Source of the DNA: Archegozetes longisetosus
Taxonomy: Eukaryota > Arthropoda > Arachnida > Sarcoptiformes > Trhypochthoniidae
Length of the DNA stretch: 64,000 nucleotides
Direction: 5' to 3'
Assembly (NCBI GenBank): GCA_018873245.2
Contig: JAEMBT020000001.1
Coordinates: forward strand, 19,098,220 to 19,162,219
In this document: in pieces, positions 24,338 through 36,140 of the stretch
How positions within the stretch are numbered: position 1 is the first letter of the stretch
Layout: every line of letters begins with the position of its first letter
The notes under the pieces: model-generated
Told to the model about the DNA's origin: nothing
Databases searched by the model: none
What the model saw: only the letters and a program-made list of their open reading frames with translations
Translations under genes and position numbers: made by a program

Positions 24338-24951
24338 ATGGAAAATTTTCAATTAAGGTAAGAGAAATTAAGAATTCTCACCATTTAATGCTAATTTAGA
24401 GTAAGGTTTAGTTCAAGCTTTAATTTACGTAATCATAAGTGAAATTACGATTTGCTTAAAAAGTCATAATTAGTAAAAATTTTCCAAATCATTTTTATAC
24501 GTTTACATGTGTGATTTCAAATTTTTTATACTAGTATAGATTTTATAAAAACATAAGCTAGCTTTTTGAGAAGGCTCATGAGATGATGAAAAAAATATTT
24601 GATTAGCTGCTTATAAAAGCTGTAAATTGTTCGGCTCATGACGAAATCTATATTTGAATAACTAATTTTCTATAAAATGTTTTTAACTAATAGCAACTAT
24701 CATAAACCTATTGTAATATATCCTTGAAAACTGAATTATTATTTGATTTGTTTTTTTGGTAACTTTATAGTAATTCCTATTCTTCCTATCAATACATTGA
24801 TAGCAACCTTAGAAGCACTCAAGAAATAGAAAGTTATTTTGACAATAAGTGGACTCATATGAGAAACGAAGCCATGTCTAGAGATTTGATGATAATCTCT
24901 ACATTAGTGGCAATTATGTTACTTCTTCACTATATCGCTCATCATAAATAA
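24338..24951 (+). CDS. Tail-anchored membrane microprotein B (66 aa), two exons
   Basis: Exon 1 24338-24357 (MENFQL plus two bases), intron 24358-24770 (GTAAGA...TAG, phase 2), exon 2 24771-24951; 66 residues. After a Ser/Tyr-rich stretch comes QEIESYFDNKWTHMRNEAM, then the hydrophobic anchor (LMIISTLVAIMLLLHYIA) ending HHK. The alignable C-terminal part matches microprotein A at Y-F, W, R, A, D-L and MLLLHYIAH-K, while the N-termini have diverged, as expected for a tandem duplication with purifying selection on anchor and amphipathic segment. Exon 1 is short; I chose it because it gives the ATG, donor and phase needed, but a different first exon is possible. Function unknown. Confidence 0.65.
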
Positions 24952-27900
24952 TATGCATTCACTTCATTATAATGAGAGGCAAAGCAAAAGTTCACTAAAC
25001 AATCGTCTTATTCACCGCTAAACCTCTTTTGCATTTTTCATAATTGATTTTCAAAATAAATCTCAGACTATTATTAACTTGAAACGAAGTTTGATTTGAT
25101 TAAATTGAATTAGTTTTGAATTAGTTGTGTTGAATCAATATTAAATTATTAATTATTTATGTAATCATATTTAGTGTTAACTTAATTGTAGGCCATATGT
25201 GAATGTATGTCATTCTGAGTAACTATTTGTATGTCAAGAAAAATGTTACATAATTTAAATGTCAATTTGTAAGCACTTGTCTGTGTTGATGAAATATTTA
25301 TAGAAGAAAAAAATGTACAGTTTGTTAATGGAAAAATATGTAAATTTGTGATAATATTATTAAATAAAAGCCAAAGGATAATTTATAATCCATAAAGTGT
25401 AATCTTAGTGTATAGAATAGTTTTTTGTTGTGTAATCATTATTAGATGGTTGCTTCACTTTTAAGATTCTTCATTACCATCTTCATTAATCATCCTTGTA
25501 ATACTGAAATCTATTAAAACCAATGCTAAATCATCATTTCTCGCTTAACTTTGGTAAACAAATTAATTACTTCATTTCTGGCATAAAATGCGTTGGATTT
25601 AAGTATTAAATGACAGATCCATTTGATATGTAGCAAATTGAAACATGTTTAATGGCATAATTTGAGTTATTATTTATAAGAGAATCAAGGTTTAAGGAAA
25701 ATTACAGCTCCATATTGGTCTCAATAATGAATTAATAATGAATTAATAGTTTTATCATCGAATTATGTAAGTGTTACACGTTTCAAGATAAATCATCACT
25801 TCTTCAGCTACTTCATCAACTGTTTTAGTTTCAATAAGAATTTACGAGATTCAAGTCAAACATCAAATTCATGCAAACCATTTATGATTTTTTTACTTTG
25901 AAGATTTAGTTTTGAAATAGTTTAGCTTATGATTGAAAAAATGTTTTATTCCCATAGATAAAGATTTTATCTTAAAGAATATTAAGCAATTTTGGATTTG
26001 ATTCGGCACCGAACTATAGCCTTCAGATAAACTAATTTGTTCGAAAAATTTTCCTTCAAATTATTATTTAAATTGAGATTAGACGATATGAATGTCGAAC
26101 TCAATAAGTCTGATCAGTTTTTTTATCGAATTTAAAATATGACCATTTAGATACATCTTAAGTCAATCCGTAGAGATTTTTAAACATTTGGCTGCTACTA
26201 ATATTCATTGGGTGCAAATCAGATAAATTTTTTTCTGAAAATTTAGATGTTTTTAAGATTCAACTGGTGTTTGACATAAGTAAATTTTATCAGGTGAAAA
26301 ATTTCCTCAAGTTCATTAAATACACGAACTGATTATGAATAGCTTAAAATTATTCAAATTAGAATATTCTGGAAATGAAAGTATTCATTGATTGTATTCT
26401 GAAGCAAAAGATGTGCTTAGCTGAATGTTCAATATGAAAGTGAAAGTAACATAAGACTGAGGAAAGACAACATCATAAAATTAAGTTAGTTCATTATCAC
26501 CTCCAGTTACGAATTCATAAGTACTTTTCGCAATTTATAATGTATTCTAAACTAGTTGGGTGTCAGGGTAAAAATATGTCAAAGTCTGCTGCCAAAGTAA
26601 GTGCGATTTTGAAAGCTATCAAAAGAAAAAGTTTCTCATTAATAGATATGGACATAAGATTGGAAATTTCTGCTAGTATACGGGTACAAATGTCACTAGT
26701 TGTTCGAGAAAAGTGTTGCAAGTGATTTTTAATTAAATCAGATGCATATTTCAAGGATTTGGTTGATCTTTCTTATGGATGACTATTATTATGACTCTTG
26801 ACTCGCAATAAACTCACGAAAGATATGAAAGCGTTCGGGTGTGAGAGAGAGAGAGATTGGTATAAAATGTATTATAATATAGTGTAGTATCGAAAGATTC
26901 TAACATTTAAGTGAATGTTTATTCATAAAGTTATATACTTATCTTATAGGTTACTACTAAACTTTTTATTTCGCAAATAGAGTTAAGAAATTTGATTTCG
27001 TAAGATTGCTGTAATTAAGAGCTTGAATCAGTTTTGTAAAAACATGTTATTGTAAAAAAGTTTAGTATATGCACTGATAGCAAAGATAAATAGATAAGAG
27101 TGTCCCACTTGAATGTTTAGTGAAAGCTAAATATTAGCAAAAAACATTACTCAGAGCTAATTTTAAAATGAAAAATAAAATCTCATTTCTTATTAGATCT
27201 ATTATGCACGAGTTTAATTTGGCTGTGATTAAGAGTGAATTTTCAAAGACAAAAAGGGCATTTCATACTTAATTACATTAGGGTTGTATTAAACTAATTA
27301 TGAGCATGTAAATTGTCAACATAAACACTATATTCGTCATTTATGACTAATACAAATATTTTTGTAGTTACAGTCATTAACGATTGCCTGTACTATAGTC
27401 AATACAAACCAAAACAAATTATAGTAAAAGCTATTCAATTTTGATTCAATTATGTATTACTTTCACGTTCAAGTCCAGAGAACAATTTAAATCGACTAAA
27501 ATGACATTGAACGAGCCCGTGCTTACGTGACTCTCTCTCTCTCTCCCTCTCTAAACATCAATTACTCGAAGGAGAATCCCTGATAAAGATCTTTTCGTCA
27601 GTTGACCTTTAGATCGAGCAGAAGTCGTTGCTTCGATTGATCGCAATTGCATGTTTCAAATCGTTCAGCCATTAGTAATTAGTAGTTTAAAATCATTACG
27701 TCCTATAAGGAAACTTGAACACCTAATTAATTCCATTTCTCGATTTGTCTTGTTTTGACTTCAAACTGCTTTCAAGTCAGAATTCAAACGTGAGGAATTA
27801 AAAAAACCAGAATTTTTTATGAATAATCTTCGAAAGTAGGAAAAATACCTCAAGTTCGATTAATAATTCTGTGTTTTCGAAATGAGCGTTCAGAAAGTTA

Positions 27901-30899
27901 TGATCGTTTTTGCATAATGTTTGTAAATACGAGTACCATTTCTAACCTTAATTTACCAAAAGCTGAAAAATTCACTATTTTTCCTCTTAAATCAAATAAA
28001 TAGATTGAATCAATTAAATGAAGCTGATATAAGACTAAAGTCAATTAAGTAGAGAGGAGTCTGGGGTCCCAGGGAATTTTTTATTTCCTGGCAAATTATA
28101 AAAATATTTTAAAATACAAAAACAACGGGAAATTAAAAGTAAAAAGATTTTTACACGTGCAGATGTGACTAATGCTAAATAAAGAAAAAAGACTGAACAC
28201 CTTTGAAAAATGCTATTAAGTAGAAACTTGTTACCAAAACTATTTATTGTGAAGGTTTTTTTGAACGTCTATTCATTGAAAAGTGAAGTTTCGGGATCGT
28301 GGGAAATGAGATTCTTTTTCCCTAGGTATGATATTTCCCAGAAAGATTCCTCTCTGCAATTAAGTAATCTGACAGAACTACAATCGATAAGATACTAAAC
28401 TTTATGACTTTAAATCAGTTAAGTCTGTGTCGATGTTTTAGATTTACACAGAAGATTACTACATTCACAATGATTTTAAATTTATCCTTAACATCATCCT
28501 AATTATCACTTAAATTGATGTTAATTTTCTTAATTTATAAACAAACATCGTCTGATACTTAAAGATGTGACTACTATTATTGATTCTATTCAACAAAATC
28601 CTAAGACTAAAACTGAGATAAAAATAATCTCTCATTAATCAATATTTAGTGGATTATCAATGAAAGAAATGATGAGTTCCGACTTGTTAAGGAAATGTTT
28701 ATCAGTTAATTGAATAACTACAATAAAAAGTATGACATATTAATCATGTATAAAATAAAAGTAAACCTCATTCTATTGTTAAAAGCATTTAAAACTCAAT
28801 CTTATCGAAACGATTAAATTCATAACTGATAATAAAGAAATCAGTTTAAAACTTTTCACCTAAATTCAGATAAGAAAGTGTTTCAAATCTAACTGAAATT
28901 TGAGTTTGATTGTTGAGTTGTTTCTCACGATCACGTGATTGAGCTTTGAATCATCAGGCCTACTAAATTTTCCTCAAAACTATTTCAGGACTAAAACATA
29001 AATAATGCTCGCAAATAAATGGATTTTTGATTAGAAACAAAGATGAAAAAGATAAAAGTGTAGATGAAGAAAGAATTGCTATTGTTATCATATTAATTGT
29101 TTGAATACAATATGAAAAAACTATTTTGTTCTCAATTGAATTCCGTTACTACAATTTGTTTCTTCAATCATCAATCATTTCCTGTACTCATTCCTATTGT
29201 ATTGGATTGAATCGAAAAAATTGGCACAATCTATAACTAGTCAATCTACAAATATTCAAATCTTAATCAAATTAAGGAAAGTTTTTGAACAAACTTCTGG
29301 GAAATGGCTTCCGAGAAATTTGTTCCTACTTCTTAGCTACTATGAAAATAGAGAAAAATAAATTAAATCATAAAAGTAGGCCAAATCTGAGCCATAGTTA
29401 GACATTATAAAGACATCTAAAATTATCATCAACTATTGAATAAAAGTTTTTCAAATAGACTTTTGTTAAGTTAATATTAGATATAGAATTGAGTGAGTAC
29501 TAATTTGCCTATAAATGAGTTAAACACTATTTAAAACTATTTAAAAGTTTTTATGGCGATTTTTAGTCAATTAAAATAGTTTATAGCTTCTCATTATGAC
29601 TCATGAATCATCAATTGAAGAAGTCATGAGGAGACTGAGACTTAAACTTTCTATGATTGTAAAGTTAGATAAAAGCCGAAAGTCATGTAGCGAGTCCGTG
29701 ACATCAACAGGTATGTGCTTACGTGACATTCGACTGCAATCACTTTGAGGTGAGTCTCTCTCCTTTGATCCCTAGTGGGAAAGTTGTTTTTGACAGTTCA
29801 AGTCTAGAGGTATGTTGTTTACAAATATAATTCATGTATAAGCTTTGACCAAGGCGTGGGCTTTAGATAAAAACGGCCAGACAGAAGTAGTTTAAAGTGG
29901 GTAAGAACTTCGAGAATAAAGTCTACGCACGTAAGCCACTGCTTGACCTTCAAAATGTACTACCTTTCACTAGGTATCGGTGACTTCACTAATCTGCATG
30001 CAACATCCCAAATTTTTAAAATTATATTTAATCACTTTTGACGTAATTAGATTTTTGAAATTTAAGCGATTGAGTAACACGAAGAAATTTTAGATGATTC
30101 ATAGAATTAATTTTATGGGTTAAGAGATAATTTTTAAATGCATGGATTTTGTATTTTTATGATATAAGTTTGGTAATCAAAACCGTATTTATTTTTGAGT
30201 AACTTTCTTAACATTTAGAAGAAACTATTTATTATACTTCAAATTTAACTCTTTATATGAAGATTGAGTTGAAAAGTAGCTAAAAATATAATTAAGATTT
30301 GACACTAAAAGGATTTTTTGGTCTAAACTGAAATCATTTTGAAGGCTATCGAATTTTTAATGAACTAAATTCAGATTTAATTCAAATCAGAAATTGATAA
30401 ATTGTTGAAATTGTTTAAGAATAGCTTAACTAATCATTATTCAATATTTTTTACACTTGGCACTTGAAACACGGTAAATATTTTGTTTCATTGTATATGA
30501 AGATTTTAAGTTATTATCTAAATAGAAAAACCTTATTTGAATTTTCAGTTATCTAATGGTCAACAGTTAATAGTTAAGATTATATAACTTGAATGTTTTT
30601 AAGCAATTAAATTGAATCGAAAGCACTATTTTCAGTTATAAACTTTAAGACTGTTGTCATAGCCTCAACTCTACCTCAATATTTGTTCACTAATTGACAT
30701 GAGTTGATGACGAAGTTGAATTGATGTTTTGCAACGATGACATTAGCGAAAACTAGCCCCAAACAACTGAGTGTTAACCAGTTAATTAATTAAAGCATTG
30801 ATAGAGAAGTGCTATTTATACTACCAATAAAAGTTGCCAAGCATCATATACTCAATATCTTGACTTATCTGAGCAGAAACTCATCGAATATCTTAAAGC
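24952..30899. other. Gene-poor interval
   Basis: No supported gene. Contains short (GA)n near 26841-26855 and (CT)n near 27531-27553. The ATG or alternative-start frames at 26540-26725 (+) and 26563-26754 (-) overlap antisense and have no domain. The short motif tgcttacgtgac occurs at about 27520 and again at about 29715, without a delimitable repeat around it. Confidence 0.35.
25363..25368 (+). other. Polyadenylation signal AATAAA, gene B
   Basis: AATAAA about 410 bases after the stop codon of microprotein B. Motif-based prediction. Confidence 0.4.
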
Positions 30900-33480
30900 A
30901 ATGATGGATGTGTTTAGTACACAAAATTTCAACACGAGTGTAAAGATAAGAGAAGTTTGTCAGGAATTAGATAACGAAAAGTTATTTGTCAAAACAGCTA
31001 AACGAATCGAACAATTAGAGGAATCAAAAATTACAGGCAGTCCTAGCATACATTCACTTAGAAATAAAAGTGTTATTGCACTCAACACAAAATGACAAAT
31101 AGGACATGCATTTGACCCTTTACTTTGATTATAACATTCGGAGAATTGGCTTATTTGAAGGCCCTCAACATTACTTTGAAGGTGACATTCAAGGCAGACA
31201 ATATAGAAACTAAAGATTCGGATCAATTTGACTCATCATATCGTGAAATAAGTGCCGAAGCATTTACAGATCAGCATAAGTTTGGAAACAATGTCAAGTT
31301 TTTTGATAAGTCAAAACGCAAGCAAATGAACAGAATCCACAAAGTGCCAAGACTGATTTGCATTAGATTTTACTAGTTTGTAAGAATAGAGTTAAACACT
31401 TTTGAGAACAACAGTCGTAATTAATTCAGACCCACATTGAGTATCCGAATAAGAGTCAAACAAAGAGACAATCAATTATTTCTCACAATCAATCAGTGTC
31501 TTGGCTAAAAGCAGGACAAGTCTTAATGAGTACTCAAGACTCGTTAAATGAGAGAACATGTGGCAGAAAAGTTAAATATGAGAATCTTCACAGTGGAAAT
31601 GATTTTTTCGATTAAATTCCTGATGATTCGTTCTGCGTCTGCAATGAATGGAGCAACTTGAGTGCATTCTTCTATGACGATCCTATCTTAAGATTCTTGT
31701 TAGCGTAATACAATCAAATGTATATAAGGAACTGATCCCTAACTATCATCTAATAGTATCTTACCATCTCTTGACATAGTCGAACGCGGTGCCAATTATA
31801 ACGAATTCGACGCTCGGTATCATTAAGTTAGCTACAATTTTTAATGGAAGGTCTGGTATTTTCATGCTCTTAATTCAAATCTAGAATGTTGCTTAAGTTT
31901 AATATATTTTCCAGGAGTGATAACAAAGCCACGACTGACAGCCAATTTCGAATACTAGATTTAAGCTAAGTTCCAGCAGTCACTAAATTATTTGGCACAA
32001 GTTGTAATCTATTACGAAATCACAGCAATTATACTCTTTTATCATTTCGTACGAAAGAGAAACCATTCAGTGATTTGGTGATAGAGATTATTCATATATA
32101 TTATGATGTCTTAAACTACCTGCACTGAATAATAGGTCGCGTGCCCTAATTTGTTCGTAGAAATGAGTGGTCCACTCGACTGGAAGGTCAATTAGGGATA
32201 TGTTATCATCAATAGATTAAATTTTGAAAAGCACTTTACTGTGATTTCATCTCTCTACAATATGATCATCTGTTCGCTATTGGTTATGACATGGATTCTA
32301 GAATTGAAAGTTAATGAGGAATCATATATCAGAAATTGGAGAAAAAGTTTCAAATGATTCACTGTTAATGCTTATAATATTATCTGAAATCAAGTTCTAT
32401 TTAATTTGATTAAAATGAATTAACTTCTATTAATTTTTAAGCTTTCGATACCACCCATTCATTCAACGAAAGCTTTGAGGGTAGATTTCAATAAAGGATT
32501 AGAAAAAAATATGGACTCTATCATAAGCGATGCAAGCTTTTCTGTGGCATATTGTGCGACATCTACTCAATCAAAACAACTAACATTTGCTCAGAAGATT
32601 TTATACAAACGTTACACATCAAAGAAGCAGCGTTGGTTTTTTCGCTCAAACACATGTAATTCAGTCTGTTATCAGCTCTAACAAGAAATTGTGAGAACTA
32701 ACGGTTTATGCGACTAAAGAGCTTGAGTTTTTTGCAAGGATTAATGAGTCGAAAGTAAACCCAATCATAAATAGACGAATCAAACTTATTCGAAGACCGA
32801 AAGGAAAAATTAGATTATGCTTTTCAAGCTTTTATATTAAATTTTAGATGCAAGCAAACCATGGTATTTATAACAACTGATCTCAAGATCAAATCGTTGA
32901 TTCTCTTTGTTACGAATATGGAAGATTTAATCACTGGAGAAAAATAGATAGAAATCAGATGAATCTCTTTGAAGATATAATAAACAAGTTAGAAATTTTA
33001 TTAAAAAGTATCCAAAATAGATCTGAATGCATTTTCAAGGAAGATACAATAGACTATTCAATAGTGATTGAAAGGATTAGGACTGCAACAAGCAATCAGT
33101 GTCTTAGTCTATTAGTATAAGTCAATTGTTTTATGTTAGTTACAATAGTGACTAACTTTCCCAAACAAATTCATTCATTACAACATGATCAAAGAGTTGC
33201 CAATGGAACAGTCTGACTCCTTGCAAATTGGGTTTAGCTGTATTGGTTAGTACTTTCAAAACTACTTAATTATTGCGAGTGCATTAAAAAAATTATATTG
33301 GATATGATGATCAATTCAATAGAATAGCTAAAGTGATAATCCCAAAGCTATCATAAAGTTATTACATCTATGGAAAACTATGCGTTGATTTCATCGATGA
33401 TTTAATAATATTTATATGAATTACGCACCTATTAGTCAAGCAAGTTATGAAAGCATACGATTGTGGTTAAACCTCGTTTA
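30900..33480 (+). mobile_element. Decayed Ty3/Gypsy-like retroelement sequence
   Basis: Multiply broken reverse-transcriptase-like coding sequence. At about 32760-32830 the frame reads NPIINRRIKLIRRPKGKIRLC, resembling the RT N-terminal segment ending in KxRxC. At about 33375-33475 it reads VDFIDDLIIFI, stop, THLLVKQVMKAYDCG, matching the Y/F-x-DD catalytic box and the following helix (usual EHLxHVxxVxxxL) with an in-frame stop between. The upstream frames at 30901-31095 and 32475-32681 may be gag or spacer remnants, but I cannot place them. No LTRs were found. The element is dead; the superfamily call rests on these two short matches only. Confidence 0.45.
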
Positions 33481-33563
33481 TGCCGCCTTTATTCATCATT
33501 TTAGAAGGGATTCACAATCAGAAAATGAATCACAAAAATAATTTATAAGAATATAAGAAATAG

Positions 33564-34952
33564 ACAGATGGGTCTTAGAAGCATCAGAGTCAACTTACAA
33601 TTGACTTTTTATCACTTTTATAATTTGGATTAATTAAAAGTCAACGTGAAATAGAAATGAAACGCTCGCACAACTTTTGACTGACTGATTAATTGCTACG
33701 TTTTATTGTAAACACATTATAAACCTTTTGACAAGTAGTTCAAGTGTTTTAATAACTATTAGGTTTGTATCTGATTTGGTAATAAATTGATCTCTACTGC
33801 TGCGTTAGTTATTAATAGGCTTGTGCAAAGTATGTAAAAGCATGTTTTATTTCTTACCTCTAATTATAAACAATTTTAAAATCTTTACGAATCATTACAT
33901 GAGTTTTCATTGGTTTCAGTTTGAAAGCTCACATTTTTGCATATTTTGGTCAAATTTTTAAATGCATGCATATTCCCTCATTTCTCAAAATGTAAGCATA
34001 TCTTTGTGCTTTGGCCTCTCGAAAGACACTTAGGTTTTTTCTTTGATGTAGCAGAAGATTAAAGTTTTCTATTGAGATAAATGGCGTGTTTTCAAACTAT
34101 CGAATAGTACAGACCAATAAAATCTGTTTACAAGCACTGTTCGCCACTTTAAATGATTTAGTAAAACATCATTTCGTGGCCCATTGTAACGCTAATTTAC
34201 TTCAATAATTATTCTTAGTATCCTATTTTATTTAAATATTAAATTCCATTGGATTTGGAAATGCATTTTCTGAGTTATTTTTAAGAGCATAAGTACAAGG
34301 GGTACTAGTTAAGTTTTGAGAATAAGCAATTTATTCAAGAGTTAAATACATTATATTAAGAGTTTTTTCGAAGTACTCTCTCTGGTTTTCTATACACTTT
34401 TTCATACGTTTGAACCAGCTCTCATAAGCCTTTTTTATAAAAAAATGTGAAATTATAACACGAAATCACGCCTTGTTAGCTCAGCCATTATAATAGCAAA
34501 AGTGCAAAGTAGTTCTGTTTAAACTTTAAATATTTCCTAAATTTTCAAGGCTATATCAACAATACTTATTATGTAATCCCATATTATGCTATATTTAATA
34601 ATTATAAACTTGGAGTTCATTACAACTAATCTAAATATCAGATTCTCAAAACTTTACTAGTACCCCTTGTACATGCATATTTGGCGATAATAAGTGCATA
34701 TTTTTCACAAGCCTTGTTATTAAAAACTTGAATTTATCGAATGAATAACAAAAATAAGGAAACATTGATCAAATTTATCACCAAAACGTCAATTGGTAAT
34801 GTGTTTACAACAAGACGCACGCAATTGATCAGTCACTCAAAAGTTGTCTCAAATTTTTATTCTGTCAACTTTTAATTAATCAAAATCATAAATTTGATAA
34901 GAAGCCATCAAAAGTGAATAAGTTGATTCTCACGTCTTTACCACACTATCTG
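33564..34952. mobile_element. Non-autonomous element with long terminal inverted repeats
   Basis: The sequence from 33564 to about 33830 is repeated in inverted, diverged form from about 34700 to 34952. Shared blocks include cttttaattaatc, aatgtgtttaca, tcaaaagttgt and cacaagcct. The arms are roughly 250 bases and imperfect, implying an old insertion. The interior has no coding content of its own and was later hit by the mariner derivative at 34294-34671. Family unknown. Confidence 0.6.
34294..34671. mobile_element. Mariner-like deletion derivative, nested
   Basis: Terminal inverted repeats begin caaggggtactagt and end actagtaccccttg, extending to about 27 bases each, flanked by TA on both sides (34294-34295 and 34670-34671), the target duplication typical of Tc1/mariner. 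On the minus strand 34355-34433 encodes KKAYESWFKRMKKCIENQRE followed by YFEKT, resembling the C-terminus of mariner transposases. The catalytic core is missing, so this is an internally deleted copy that would need transposase in trans. Confidence 0.7.
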
Positions 34953-35414
34953 GACATCATGGAGCATTAATTGATTCGTTGGCTATATGTAAATATTAGC
35001 TTAAATAGAAACATGAGATCGAGAGAGGAATGACTTTCAGTCACAGACTTGGAAAAAATGTTTAAGAATAGCTCGAATGACAATAATGTTAACTTAGAAT
35101 TTATGATTTTGTCATAGCTACTAAGTTGCTTTGGTTGACTTTCAAAACAAATTATACTTTCTCTGAAATTACATTTGAAATATCAAATAAAAAATCTTTT
35201 GCTTATATGTTAGTAATAAATGACCTGTCACAAGTTTTTCACAATCGCTTAGAGAAAAAGTTTTGCACTATTGTTTGCATGTGCTTCTATTAGAATCATA
35301 ATTAGGAAAAATCATATTCGAATTATTAATAGAAGTTTGAAATACAGAGCTCGAATATGTTTGCCTCTGATAGATTTATTCTATGGAAACGACGCCCCAA
35401 CGGTTATACCCCGA

Positions 35415-36140
35415 TTGATAGACATCCACTTTATAGAAATCCACTTTGTAGACACCCGCTTTATATAAATCCACTTTATAGACATTCCACTTTATAGACA
35501 TTCCACTTCATAGACATTTCACTTCATAGACATTTCACTTCATAGACATTTCACTTCATAGACATTTCGTTTCATAGACTAATTATTCGCTAATGAAAAT
35601 TCTGGTTATCGAGGAGATTATTGATGTTAATTTTAAACAATCTATTTGAATCTAATTTTGAAAAATGATCATTTTTCCCTTTGTCTGGTTCAATAAAATT
35701 TAATTCAGACGTAGTTTACAGATAGATTACACAAACACTAACTAATTAATAAAATTCAAATATAGATATGCAGAAATATTCTAATAAAAAATTGATATAT
35801 TGAACTGAATAGACTCAAAATAAAAATCAATTTTCATTCAATTGAAAAATAGTTGAATGGGTTTGCATTTTGCACGTGTTAAATATCTTAATTATCATAA
35901 GATTATAAGATTAACGGATTAGTAGATATGAGATTCGATGCACTTGACTTTCAGTAATAATTAATATGCAATTATTTTAATTTCTCAGATGTGTAAATAA
36001 ATTTAAATTATTTTGAATAGCTTAAAAATGTCTCTCTAACCAAGTGTCTATGAAATGAAATGTCTATGAAGTGAAATGTCTATGAAGTGGAATGTCTATA
36101 AAGTGGATTTCTATAAAGTGGATGTCTATAAACTGGGAAG
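35415..36140. mobile_element. Foldback element with mirror-image tandem-repeat arms
   Basis: The left arm (about 35415-35580) is ten head-to-tail copies of a 15-16 base unit, consensus tagacatttcacttca, grading outward to tagacatccacttta. The right arm (about 36048-36140) is the reverse complement, about six units in the same graded order (tgtctatgaagtg to ggatgtctataaa). The unit variants match pairwise across the two arms, so they are true inverted arms of one element. The 470-base interior is AT-rich and non-coding. Structure as in foldback-type elements. Confidence 0.75.
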
